DNA of 64,000 nucleotides. Source: Hyphomicrobium sp. CS1BSMeth3 (GTDB taxonomy: Bacteria; Pseudomonadota; Alphaproteobacteria; Rhizobiales; Hyphomicrobiaceae). The stretch covers positions 186,001 through 250,000 of the forward strand of contig NZ_FPEI01000005.1 of assembly GCF_900117415.1 (NCBI RefSeq), read 5' to 3'. Positions 10,301 to 18,173 of the stretch are shown here, one piece after another. The notes under the pieces were generated by a model. It saw only the letters and a list, made by a program, of their open reading frames with translations, had not been told where the DNA came from and made no database searches. Each line of letters starts with the position of its first letter. The stretch's first letter is position 1. A program made the position numbers and the translations under genes.

Positions 10301-10829
10301 GCTTGAAGTCGGTCCAGGGAGCGACGACATGCACGTATTCCGGTGTGCTGCCCTGCGCCTGCGTCAGCAGATCAGCATAGACACAGAGCTGCAGGATAGC
10401 GCCGGCCTTGGTCTCGCGCGCCAGCTTGGTATCAATCGGCTCATAGGACCAATCGCCAAACCGACTTTGTCCCACGACGCGCCTCAGTATATCGGCGCGG
10501 CCGCTCCACTTGCCATTCGCCAGCGCCCCCTGCACGATCACCGACACGCCGTGCTGCATGGCCTCGATAGTCGCCGCGATGGCCTCAGGGCCTACATCGA
10601 CGCCCTCGATGCGGATCACATCGAGTTCACTCGCCTTCAGGTGCTCGACGTAGTTCTGCTCATGAATTGCACCACGCTCCCACAACACTTCCAGCAGCGG
10701 ATTCCAGGATTTGGGCTTTGGACGCGCGCCTTCCGCCACGGCCCGATCGAGGTCCGGCAAATGCCGGCAGTTGAGATAGCCGACCAGATCGGTCGCGCTC
10801 AGGACGAATCCATCTTCGAAAACCCGCAT
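7398..10829 (-). CDS. TM0106-type RecB-like nuclease fused to superfamily I helicase
   Basis: An 1143-residue protein. The N-terminal half (from VLSATDLVGYLNCRHLPDLD) resembles the TM0106 RecB/Cas4-like nuclease family. It has DTKLARETKAGAILQLCVYADLL as the PD-(D/E)XK-like core, a CDICRWWETC cysteine cluster, and a DLEGDPF segment starting an RNase H-like exonuclease region. The C-terminal half is an Upf1/Dna2-like helicase: Walker A GPPGAGKT near 755, FVDEAAQ, GDPQQLDQP, and TVDKFQGQQA. It probably loads on and degrades or processes nucleic acid. It lies 95 bases downstream of sngC on the same strand, so it may be an accessory gene of that defence operon. The exact substrate is unknown. Confidence 0.85.
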   Translation of the reverse strand: MRVFEDGFVLSATDLVGYLNCRHLPDLDRAVAEGARPKPKSWNPLLEVLWERGAIHEQNYVEHLKASELDVIRIEGVDVGPEAIAATIEAMQHGVSVIVQGALANGKWSGRADILRRVVGQSRFGDWSYEPIDTKLARETKAGAILQLCVYADLLTQAQGSTPEYVHVVAPWTDFKPFHYRYTDYAAYFRRVQRGLEASLREQSSVVNYPDPKEHCDICRWWETCDKRRRDDDHLCLVAGISKLQINELKARGTDTAEKLASVPLPWPWKPDRGSAQAYTRVREQARIQVEARKSGTRAFELMAIEPRFGLTRLPEPSAGDIFLDLEGDPFVGEHGLEYLFGYVTVEGGQLLHHHDWALTRTDEKQAFERLVDFVIKRWQRHPHLHVYHYAPYEPGALKRVMGRYATREEEIDRMLRAGLFVDLYQVVRHALRASVESYSIKQLECFFGFERQTPLADANAALARLQAHLELGDAPAITEETKAVVLAYNGEDCRSALALRNWLEELRAKQLAAGSDIPRPAPGDGAPNEKITDWLLKVEKLVTALTADIPADSSEQSQEQSGKWLLAHILDWHRREQKAVWWEYFRLGSLSQDDLFDEKSGLSGLTFIGAVGGTAKAPIHRYGFLAQEKDLRGGEPLHQTGGNKYGSVEAISFEDRTIDIKKRQDTAATHAGAVYAHDVVDTKVMAESLVRIGEYVVQHGLTGSGPYQAARDLLLKAAPRVGGEALKMDGETPLDAALRLCAHLDGGILPIQGPPGAGKTYVGANMIVECVRRGQTVGITANSHKVIRNLIDETIKISDERKVALQCAHKAAESEEPQHKLSFPKKNENLLGALGGAVQVGGATAWVWSRPDAADTLDVLFVDEAAQMSLANVLAVSPCAKTVVLIGDPQQLDQPMQGSHPEGTDVSALNHLLGGLQTIPEDKGLFLAETWRLHPDICAFTSELFYEGKLRSREELKKMCVKGGAPLTGTGLFYLPVVHAGNQNCSPEEADAVKLLVDHVLADAPTWIDKDGKERPLTLADIIIITPYNAQVFEIQQRLPGAHVGTVDKFQGQQAAIAIYSTATSSHTDAPRGMEFLYSLNRFNVATSRAKCVPVLVSSPAVFEVECKTPRQIQLANAFCRYLEMAKIIDPEGFSALPARGS

Positions 10830-10924
10830 GGCTGCATCCCTTCGCGAAGGGCCGATTTTTGCGCCTAATCGTTAGTGCAGTTGCTAAACGTGGTTCGTGT
10901 AAGCGGGGGACTCGTTGGTTGTTA

Positions 10925-13135
10925 TCAGATAGGTTGCGGAAGCAAATTTTGGGCTTTCAGAATATTCTCGTCGACGCGTGTGCGGGCAAATGCGTCCCGA
11001 AGCATCTCATCAGGCAAGTGAGCATCGTACTTCTGGCGCCGAAGTGGTTCGGCGAACGCAGCGATGGCATGGGCGGTAGGCGGATGCTGGAAAATGCTAT
11101 CTAATGCGCTCTTGAATTTGTCTAGCTCGCAGTACTTGGCATGAAGCCCGATGCTGTAGGCTTCGGTGCGGATGTCCTGCGAGGCCAAAGCCAACCGCAG
11201 GGTCTCGGTTGCCTTGGTCCCCCGCCAAACGAAAAGATAAATATCGTCCCCGACATTCAATAGCTGTCGGCTGTGAAGATCAAGCTGGCGATACGCGTCA
11301 CGCGCTTCCTGTAGCAACGTCTTTCCAACCAGGTCAAGGAACGGGTAGTTCTCGCCGCTTTCATAAACCGCCCGCATCTCATGCACGAGCTTGTCATGCA
11401 GTGGTACGCTCTCTTGGGCCGGGAACTGGGGTACTCGCCCGGCCGGCGCCGCCCTGACCATGACCACCTTTGCCCGGTCGTCGATGCTCAAAACTATCCA
11501 GCGACGCCCAGCGAACGTGAGGAAATCGCCCTCGCGCAGTGGATTGAATACGGGCACAGTACCAAGCGTCCGCTGGTCGGTGACGATGCGGTACTCGTCG
11601 TCAGTCATAAAGACCGCATAGAAATCGAACCTGTTTGCAATCGCCTCTCCGACCTGCCCGAGCATCAGGATCCCATCCGGGGATTGCTCGATGAGTTTTG
11701 CCTCGTTCATGGCCCTGAGTAATGCGGCATAGTCGTGATCCGATACCTGCGCGAATGGCCCGGGGCCGCAGATCAGCTCGAACATCTCTCTGGCGCGTGC
11801 CCCGCCTCGCTCACAAATATAGGCCAAGGTCTGATGCAACAGCGTTGACAGGTGCAGTCCGTGGCTGCCGCCTGGCTCAACCCACTTCGAGACGAGAAGA
11901 TTGACTGCCGCGACTGCTTGGACGAGTTCGAGCCGCAGAAGTTCAAATGGATCGTCCTCGGCAGGTCGATCGGGTTCTCGGACGTAGATGCGCAAGACAG
12001 ACGGTTCACCTTCGCGGCGGCCACTGCGCCCGAGTCGCTGGCGTAGGCCTGCGATCGAAGCCGGAGGTCCAACCTGCGCGACAGAGGCGACGGACCCGAT
12101 GTCAATACCGAGCTCGAGTGTCGTCGTGGCAACGGCCGTGGTCGGCAGTTCGCCGGACTTGAGACGCTCCTCCAATTCCTCTCTCAAAGTCTTCGAGAGG
12201 CTCCCGTGATGAGGGAAGAACTCATTCGGTACGCGCTTGTCTTCGCTAAGGCGACCCAGCGCGTCGGCGACGCTTTCAACGGCTTGCCGCCGCGATGCGA
12301 AAATGAGGTTGTTGCGACCGCGTAGCGCTTGATAAACATGCCCAACGATCGCGGTCTGTGCCGGAACTAGCCGTTCTTGCTCGGGCTTTCGGCCCTCCCG
12401 CTCCGGATCGGGCTCTCGATAGCCTCTCACCTGGAGGCGGAGCTCGGGCTGTCCGAGCGAGCTTTCGATCAACCGGACGGTCTGTGGCCCATGCGGATTG
12501 AGAAAATACTGCGCGAGCGCGAAATCGCCTATCGTCGCTGACAAACCAACCTTCCGGATGCGTCTGCCGGCGGTCGCGTCGAGACGCTTTAGAAGTGACG
12601 CGAGGTGAACGCCGCGTTCGCCGGATAGAAATGCGTGCAGTTCGTCGATGACGATGAAGCGAAGATCGTGGACCATGCGTCTCACGTCTGGCCCCCGCCG
12701 CACCAACAAGGACTCCAACGATTCCGGCGTGATGAGGACGACGCCTCTGGGCTTTTGCATCGCCTTGGCCTTCGCCGCGGCCGAGGCATCCCCATGCCAC
12801 TTGATGACGGGAAGCTCCAGGCGCTCGCACAGGTCCTCCAGCCGGCGGAACTGGTCGTTGATGAGAGCCTTGAGAGGACTTACGTAAAGAACGGCAAAAC
12901 TGTCGATCTTCTCTGAAGCAGTCGTACTCAGTATCGGCAGGAACGCAGCCTCTGTCTTGCCTGCGGCCGTCGTCGCCGCAAGGATCACGTCATCCTCGCT
13001 ATCCAGGATGCCTCCAATCGCCTTCGCCTGGATGTCGCGGAGCTCGCTCCACCCTTTGTCCCAGATCCAGTGCTGAACCTTTTCGTTGAGACGATCGAAA
13101 GGAGATGGCTCAGAGTTTGAAGGTTGTGAGCTCAT
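10925..13135 (-). CDS. sngC: Shango-type DEAD/DEAH helicase SngC (BrxHI-like)
   Basis: A 736-residue superfamily II helicase. Walker A-like ATTAAGKTEAAF is near residue 55-65, the DELH motif (VIDELHAFLSGERG) near 165, and LGIDIGSVASVAQVGPP and QRLGRSGRREGE form motifs V/VI. A C-terminal accessory region follows. I chose the start at 13135 (MSSQPSNSEPS) because the 49 residues encoded upstream are arginine-rich and lie on top of the preceding gene. This leaves a 26-base overlap with the upstream ATPase gene. A TerB-domain protein, a DUF2791 ATPase and this helicase in one operon match the three-gene Shango anti-phage system. Confidence 0.85.
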   Translation of the reverse strand: MSSQPSNSEPSPFDRLNEKVQHWIWDKGWSELRDIQAKAIGGILDSEDDVILAATTAAGKTEAAFLPILSTTASEKIDSFAVLYVSPLKALINDQFRRLEDLCERLELPVIKWHGDASAAAKAKAMQKPRGVVLITPESLESLLVRRGPDVRRMVHDLRFIVIDELHAFLSGERGVHLASLLKRLDATAGRRIRKVGLSATIGDFALAQYFLNPHGPQTVRLIESSLGQPELRLQVRGYREPDPEREGRKPEQERLVPAQTAIVGHVYQALRGRNNLIFASRRQAVESVADALGRLSEDKRVPNEFFPHHGSLSKTLREELEERLKSGELPTTAVATTTLELGIDIGSVASVAQVGPPASIAGLRQRLGRSGRREGEPSVLRIYVREPDRPAEDDPFELLRLELVQAVAAVNLLVSKWVEPGGSHGLHLSTLLHQTLAYICERGGARAREMFELICGPGPFAQVSDHDYAALLRAMNEAKLIEQSPDGILMLGQVGEAIANRFDFYAVFMTDDEYRIVTDQRTLGTVPVFNPLREGDFLTFAGRRWIVLSIDDRAKVVMVRAAPAGRVPQFPAQESVPLHDKLVHEMRAVYESGENYPFLDLVGKTLLQEARDAYRQLDLHSRQLLNVGDDIYLFVWRGTKATETLRLALASQDIRTEAYSIGLHAKYCELDKFKSALDSIFQHPPTAHAIAAFAEPLRRQKYDAHLPDEMLRDAFARTRVDENILKAQNLLPQPI

Positions 13136-14396
13136 CGTCTCCGTCTCCCGCTGATTCTGTATCCTTTTCCAGCGAAGTCCTGGCGATAAGGTCGGACCAT
13201 GCGGTGGATGGGTTTTGCTCCAGAGTCGACAGCATTTGGACGAACGCACGCACCGAATTGCGTGGCGTCTGGAAGTACGCATCTCCTATGTGCTTGTTAC
13301 AGTGGGCCATGAAGGCTTCAATAGCCTCATCGGGAATGAGGTTCTTCGAGTCGTCGCCGGACGCAAATACACGGCGTACGTTTTCGAGCAGAACATGCAG
13401 GTCTTCTGGAGTCAGATTGGCGAGCCGCAGTACAGGGCCGGAAAAGTCGACGCGGCCATCGCCACTGAATGGATTTTCTGCGAGGCGGGATTGCAACGCG
13501 GCGTAGCTATAGAGGCCGCGACGCGTGTCCATAAGGAACTCGGGCGTCCCGCCCAGATAGAACCCAAGCCCTTTCACGTCGCCTTGTAGGACGTCATTGA
13601 GGATCCGCAAGACTTGTTCGTAATTCTGTTGGCGCGAGACGCTGTGCTGCATTTTGTAGAGGTTGACCATCTCATCGAGAATGACCAGCAGGCCCGCATA
13701 GCCGGCAGCCTGGACAAACACAGAGAGCAGCTTCAGGTGATCGTAGACGGTATCGTCATCGACGAAGGTTCTGACGCCCAACGCCCTTTGGGCGTCGGTT
13801 TTGGTCGTAAACTCGCCACGCAGCCAGCGTACGGCATCGGACTTGAGCTGATCGTTACCCTCGGCATGGCCTCGGCAGAACGCACTGACCACGGTGACAA
13901 AATCGAAACCACCATTGTAGTCTCGAAGTGGCGCCAGACGTTCTTGGATAAACGCATCTGTGGACTTGCTTGCGTGGGCTGCAGCCTGGTTGGCGTCTCC
14001 AATCAATCGTTCGACGACACTTTGCAGAGCGCCACCATCCGGCTTGGCTCGCGTCGACATCGTGCGCACGGCTTCCTGGTATAGGTTACGCGCTTGACCA
14101 CCAGAAGCGTGAAGCCTCCGGTCTGGAGCCAGATCGGCGTGCATGGTCACCAGACGCTTCTCCAAGGCAAGTGATCGAATAAGGTTCAGGTAGAATGTCT
14201 TGCCCGCTCCGTAGGGACCGATCACGACACGGAACGCTCCTCCTTTGTCGGCGATGCGGTCGATATCCTGGATGGCCGCCTTGACCTCGCTGACGCGCCC
14301 GACCTGGATGTGCTGCAAGCCCACGCGAGGCACGACGCCTGCGCTTAGAGCCTGGATGATGGTGTCGCGGTCACGCGGTCGGATGGGTGCGGTCAT
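13110..14396 (-). CDS. sngB: Shango-type ATPase SngB (DUF2791, BrxC/BrxD-like)
   Basis: A 428-residue P-loop ATPase of the DUF2791 group, also seen as BrxD in BREX loci. The GPYGAGKTFYLNL Walker A lies near 59-71 and LLVILDEMVNLY (Walker B) near 240. FYLGGTPEFLMDTRRGLYSYAALQSRL is a family hallmark. The start overlaps the sngA stop by 4 bases and the 3' end overlaps sngC by 26 bases, so the three genes are tightly coupled. No BREX methylase (PglX) or PglZ phosphatase is present, which argues against BREX and for Shango. Confidence 0.87.
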   Translation of the reverse strand: MTAPIRPRDRDTIIQALSAGVVPRVGLQHIQVGRVSEVKAAIQDIDRIADKGGAFRVVIGPYGAGKTFYLNLIRSLALEKRLVTMHADLAPDRRLHASGGQARNLYQEAVRTMSTRAKPDGGALQSVVERLIGDANQAAAHASKSTDAFIQERLAPLRDYNGGFDFVTVVSAFCRGHAEGNDQLKSDAVRWLRGEFTTKTDAQRALGVRTFVDDDTVYDHLKLLSVFVQAAGYAGLLVILDEMVNLYKMQHSVSRQQNYEQVLRILNDVLQGDVKGLGFYLGGTPEFLMDTRRGLYSYAALQSRLAENPFSGDGRVDFSGPVLRLANLTPEDLHVLLENVRRVFASGDDSKNLIPDEAIEAFMAHCNKHIGDAYFQTPRNSVRAFVQMLSTLEQNPSTAWSDLIARTSLEKDTESAGDGDDELTTFKL

Positions 14397-16780
14397 GATG
14401 GCAATGTCATCTCTTTGAGTTGCTTCAATAAGCGTGGCGGTATCATCATAGGGTTGCCGTCTTCAACGAGCACTTCTTCAAAGTGGCCGAACGACCAGTC
14501 GTTGATCGTCTCCAGCGCGCCGTCGGTGAACAACCCGAGCCGTTGGGCTTGGTTCTCAAAATCAATCCTATCGACTTGGCCATCGCGCTCCAGAAAGAGG
14601 ACGACCAGCTCCTCGTGACCGCGGTCGAGGCCGTGAAACCGGCGTGGTATTTCCGCCTCCACGCTCACAGTTGAGGCGCTTGCGGCCTCAACGTCGTTAG
14701 CTGCGTAGATCTCATTCAGGATATCGCGCACCTGGGCCGTCTCGTGACGGGTCCGGCGCAGGCGCTTTTTGTTGACAATCACCTGTTGCGAACCTGGCGA
14801 AAGCGATGGCGCGCCAATGGCCGTAGGTCGCTCAGGCGAAGCTGTATTTCGATGTTTTTCATCCGTGGGGATCGGTAGAGAGCGCCCATTGCTGCGCGCC
14901 GGCAGCGTCTCGGATACCCCTCTCGGACGCGCGGGTATGATGACGCCCCCGCCATCCGAGTCCGCCGGAGAGACCATTCTCGGTTCGTCGCCAATTTGCT
15001 TGTGCAGGTCCTCGTAGAGCCGTTCCGAAGGAATACCGAGAGCACTGTAAAGACGCTCAGCGAACTTGATCTCAGACGCCTCAATGCGTCCATCTGCCGT
15101 CAGCGCGCCCACGGCCACTTGGGCAATACGCTCGCGTTCACCCAGCGGTCGGCTCGCCAGCCGATGCCAACCCGATGCCTTGGCGTGTTCCTGTCGGCTC
15201 AGGTGGTACACGTACGCAGATAATCGCAATTGCTCTGCTGGTGTCAGGTTGGGCAGCCTCTCGATGTCAGCCAATACGGAGCGCAGCCCTGCCTGCTCGT
15301 CGTTCCCGTCAGCGGAGGCTGCGAGTACCGCAACCTCGACGACGACACGAGCCGTTGGAAGCTCAGCGCGTGCTGGATCGATTTTGGCGCCGCCTGGCGC
15401 ATTGAAGATTGTTACGGCTGCATTCAGGGCGGGCAACTTTCCACCCAAGCGAACGTCCGGCTCCATCCCGACGTCAAGACTTGCCAATGCATCGGAGAGG
15501 CGCGCGCCGATAGCTGGCGAAATCCTTTTGTCTGGCTCCGCCGGCAGCGACGTGAGCTTAAGAAGCTCAAATAATGGCACATGCGCGATGTCGTGTACGA
15601 GCAGTCGCGCCAGAGACTTCTTGACGTCCTGTAAGCCTGGGTCTGCAGCTAAAGATTGCCGCAGCTCGCTGGGGAGCAGCACGCGTGCGCCAATACTTCC
15701 GGCCGCATCGGGGTTGCGGCCGATGTGCCTGCTGTAGGCACCCAATGCGTCACAGCATTCGAGTGCAAGCTCGACGGCAACCTTCATAGGAGCAGTGGTC
15801 GACAGTGGATCAAAAAGCCCGCGTGCCCACTCCGACAAATCTTTCGTGAAGGCTCCGCTCGCCGATTGGTACTGGAGGTCAAGGCGACGCGAAGATTGCC
15901 TGATGTGAAGTCCCTTGGGGTATTGCTCGGCAAACCTCGCAAGAAATAGAGTCTTGAACTCCTCAAAGCATCGGGTGGCCGGCGTTCTGAGCGATTTTTC
16001 AGGATATCTTAGATACCAAGCCAGTAGCCATTGCCCATCCAGCGGGCCTTCGTTGAGCCTCTTTGCCAAGGCCACGCGAAAATCCAAGGCTATGTGCGGG
16101 CTGGCTGCACTGTCGAGGATCAGATCCGGCGTCGACATCACTCGCTGTGACATGATCCGAATTGCGGCAAGAAGATTGGCGGCGTAGCCCGAGAAGGAGT
16201 AGTTGGCGCCGTAGATCCTGAGAAGTTCCGTCACCTCGGTCTCGATGGCGGGCAGCTCGGCGAGGGCTTTGTCGACGAAAATCCGGTATTCCAGGCCATA
16301 GAAGAACAGAAAGACGTGACCAATGCCGAATTTCGGGTCACGTCGACCGGTTGACTGCCACTCCAGCTGAGCGAGGCGAGCTGAGGGACTTATCTCCCCA
16401 AAGTGCGGCCAATAAAACATGGTCGCCCCCTCCACATCGGGCCGGGATGCGCTAATAGAACGAGACGGGTCGAGGATGTGGGCGGTGTTTCGACCATCTT
16501 GTCGACGGCTGGGCGTACCGACATAGACGAGGCCATTGGGTATTTTGAATCCAAGGACTTCTGCTGGGCGACCTGCGGGTACCCATTCAACGCGCTGAGG
16601 CCTAGGGGAGATTTGCGGAGGGCGATTTCGCCTGGATTGAGGCACCAAAGGCTGAGGTGGATTGGCTCGCACGAAAGGCTCAGCGGAGGGTAGTGATCGT
16701 GAGCTGAGCGGTTGCTTCCGGCGGCCGAAGAGGCGCCAGATCAGGTAACCGATACCCAGTATGGCAAGCCATCCCTCCAT
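14393..16780 (-). CDS. sngA: Shango-type TerB-domain protein SngA
   Basis: A 795-residue protein. A short hydrophobic segment at the N-terminus (WLAILGIGYLIWRLFG) may anchor it to the membrane. A proline- and arginine-rich linker follows, then a TerB-N type domain (about 110-330, MFYWPHFGEISPSARLAQLEW and HVFLFFYGLEYRIF). A TerB-like helical region lies near 480-600 (VVVEVAVLAASADGNDEQ and TADGRIEASEIKFAERLYSALG), and the C-terminal region is TerB-C-like. TerB modules have acidic metal-binding loops (DGNDEQ, DGRIEASE). It is the first gene of the sngABC operon. How SngA senses infection is not evident from the sequence. Confidence 0.85.
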   Translation of the reverse strand: MEGWLAILGIGYLIWRLFGRRKQPLSSRSLPSAEPFVRANPPQPLVPQSRRNRPPQISPRPQRVEWVPAGRPAEVLGFKIPNGLVYVGTPSRRQDGRNTAHILDPSRSISASRPDVEGATMFYWPHFGEISPSARLAQLEWQSTGRRDPKFGIGHVFLFFYGLEYRIFVDKALAELPAIETEVTELLRIYGANYSFSGYAANLLAAIRIMSQRVMSTPDLILDSAASPHIALDFRVALAKRLNEGPLDGQWLLAWYLRYPEKSLRTPATRCFEEFKTLFLARFAEQYPKGLHIRQSSRRLDLQYQSASGAFTKDLSEWARGLFDPLSTTAPMKVAVELALECCDALGAYSRHIGRNPDAAGSIGARVLLPSELRQSLAADPGLQDVKKSLARLLVHDIAHVPLFELLKLTSLPAEPDKRISPAIGARLSDALASLDVGMEPDVRLGGKLPALNAAVTIFNAPGGAKIDPARAELPTARVVVEVAVLAASADGNDEQAGLRSVLADIERLPNLTPAEQLRLSAYVYHLSRQEHAKASGWHRLASRPLGERERIAQVAVGALTADGRIEASEIKFAERLYSALGIPSERLYEDLHKQIGDEPRMVSPADSDGGGVIIPARPRGVSETLPARSNGRSLPIPTDEKHRNTASPERPTAIGAPSLSPGSQQVIVNKKRLRRTRHETAQVRDILNEIYAANDVEAASASTVSVEAEIPRRFHGLDRGHEELVVLFLERDGQVDRIDFENQAQRLGLFTDGALETINDWSFGHFEEVLVEDGNPMMIPPRLLKQLKEMTLPS

Positions 16781-17079
16781 CCAGCCCCCCTGGATTTGGG
16801 CTGATTATAAACCAATCCTTCAGCCACGCGGCGAGCGCTACGTGCAGGATCTGTGCATTGGCGGCGCAAATTTCCGTTGCTCGATGGCCGTCCCGACCAG
16901 TTTCCAGGAGCCGACGTATGCTTGGCGGCTCGTGGCTTTTCCGATTGAAGGCAGCCGTATGCTGCACAAAAAGCGCACGCCAGGCCTCAGAAACGCTGCC
17001 CGCGCCGTTTCGCGACGCACTATGCAAAATCGTGGCCTCGAACTCAAAGCCATCCTTCGAAAGCCGGCGCGCCTAGCCA

Positions 17080-17222
17080 AGCAAAGCAACCGATCACGCA
17101 AGCTACGCACGCGGCTGAATTCGTCCGTGTTGGCGGTCACAAGGGCGGCACCAGCCGTACGGCGTGGGCGGCTATCAGCAGATCACTCCTGCCATATCGT
17201 CTGCTCGGCCAATATGCTACCT
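17080..17222 (-). pseudogene. VapC-like PIN-domain C-terminal remnant, frameshifted
   Basis: On the minus strand one frame reads YGRSDLLIAAHAVRLVPPL before a stop, and an adjacent frame continues VTANTDEFSRVRSLR. Together they match the C-terminal signature of VapC toxins (DLLIAAHA..LVT.N..EF.RV..L). A frameshift separates them near 17140. No intact start or antitoxin gene is present, so this is a decayed fragment ending next to the repeat at 17221-17280. The rest of the 16781-17220 gap shows no other gene that I can support. Confidence 0.5.
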
Positions 17223-17280
17223 TGAGGAAAATTTATATTGAAATTTCAATGATATAGGTGTTCTTTCATCCTGTACGGCG
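17221..17280. repeat. imperfect direct repeat, copy A
   Basis: ATAGGTGTTC (17254-17263) followed directly by TTTCATCCTGTACGGCG (17264-17280) recurs at 48238-48268, where only GCAG is inserted between the two blocks. The AT-rich upstream bases also align (GGAAA..TTATA..TTCAAT..ATAGG). The truncated trbG begins exactly where this repeat ends, so it marks a recombination junction. Confidence 0.6.
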
Positions 17281-17454
17281 CCGCTGTTCGTCGTCGGTCC
17301 GGAGGGCAACACTTCCGAACTCGTGAACTACCGCGTCCGCGCCAACTACATGATCGTCGACCGCCTGTTCGCGGCCGCCGAGCTGCGCTTCGGCGCCGGC
17401 GACCGCCAGAAGCGCGTCCGCATCGTCCGCACTGATGGGAGGCCCGCGTCGTGA
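17278..17454 (+). pseudogene. trbG: trbG C-terminal fragment (conjugal transfer)
   Basis: The frame ending at the TGA 17452-17454 reads PLFVVGPEGNTSELVNYRV and then MIVDRLFAAAELRFG, the C-terminus of TrbG/VirB9-type conjugation proteins. About 58 codons remain and no start is present. Normal TrbG is around 300 residues. Its stop overlaps the GTG start of trbI, the arrangement usual in trb operons. The 5' part was lost at the junction with the repeat at 17221-17280. Confidence 0.8.
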
Positions 17455-18173
17455 GCGACCCTGAACCCCGGAAAGAAGAAGAGGAGGCGCCGCTAACCGG
17501 GTCGACCGGCGACGCGGCCGCCCCGATGCGGCTGCGTGCGGAGGCGCCGCGCGTCACGCGTCTCTCGCGCAAGGTGCTTGCCGGCATCGGCCTTGTGGCG
17601 AGCGTCGGCATCGGCGGCGCCCTGATCTATGCGCTCCAAACCCGCGATGGCGGGAGACCCACCGAAGAGCTCTACTCGACCGACAATCGGTCGACCGCCG
17701 ATGGCCTGGCCGGATTGCCCCGCGATTACAGCGGCGTTCCCCAGCTTGGTCCGCCGCTCCCGGGCGACCTCGGGCGGCCCATCCTGGGCGCTCAAAATCG
17801 TGGCCAGCCGTTGCCGAACCAGCCGAATCCCGGCCTAAGCGCAGAGGAGCAGCGTCGCCTGCAGGAGATCGAGACCGCCCGCGTCAGCAGGCTCTTTAGC
17901 GGCACCGAGAACCGGCCCACGGCCTCGACAGGCTCCGGCGCCGCGACGATCGCGCCGCCGCCCGCGCCGGACCTCGCTGGCCTCGGCCTCGCGCCGCCAC
18001 CCGCCACCCCATCGGCCCAGGATCGGCAGCTCGCATTCCTCAATGCGGCGGCCGATCGGCGCACTGACCCGATACAGTCGGCCGCCCGACCCTCTTTGCA
18101 GTTTCAGCGCCCAGACGACGTCAAACTTGGCCGGACCGTTGTGTTTGCCGCAGATCCGCGCGGGCATCCTTGA
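17451..18173 (+). pseudogene. trbI: trbI (VirB10-like), C-terminally truncated
   Basis: The first part reads as TrbI: an acidic N-terminus, one membrane segment (KVLAGIGLVASVGIGGALIYAL, about residues 44-65), then a proline-rich periplasmic linker with GLPRDYSGVPQLGPPLPGDLGRP. The beta-barrel VirB10 domain that should follow is missing; the frame runs 240 codons where about 400 are expected. The last 15-20 codons overlap the 3' end of the divergent CDF gene, so the break lies near 18105-18150. The product would be unable to form a secretion channel. Confidence 0.82.

Noticed and set aside
13110-16780. Possible BREX locus (DUF2791 ATPase and BrxHI-like helicase)
   Set aside because: No PglX methylase, PglZ, BrxA/B or Lon-like gene is present; the TerB-domain partner fits Shango.
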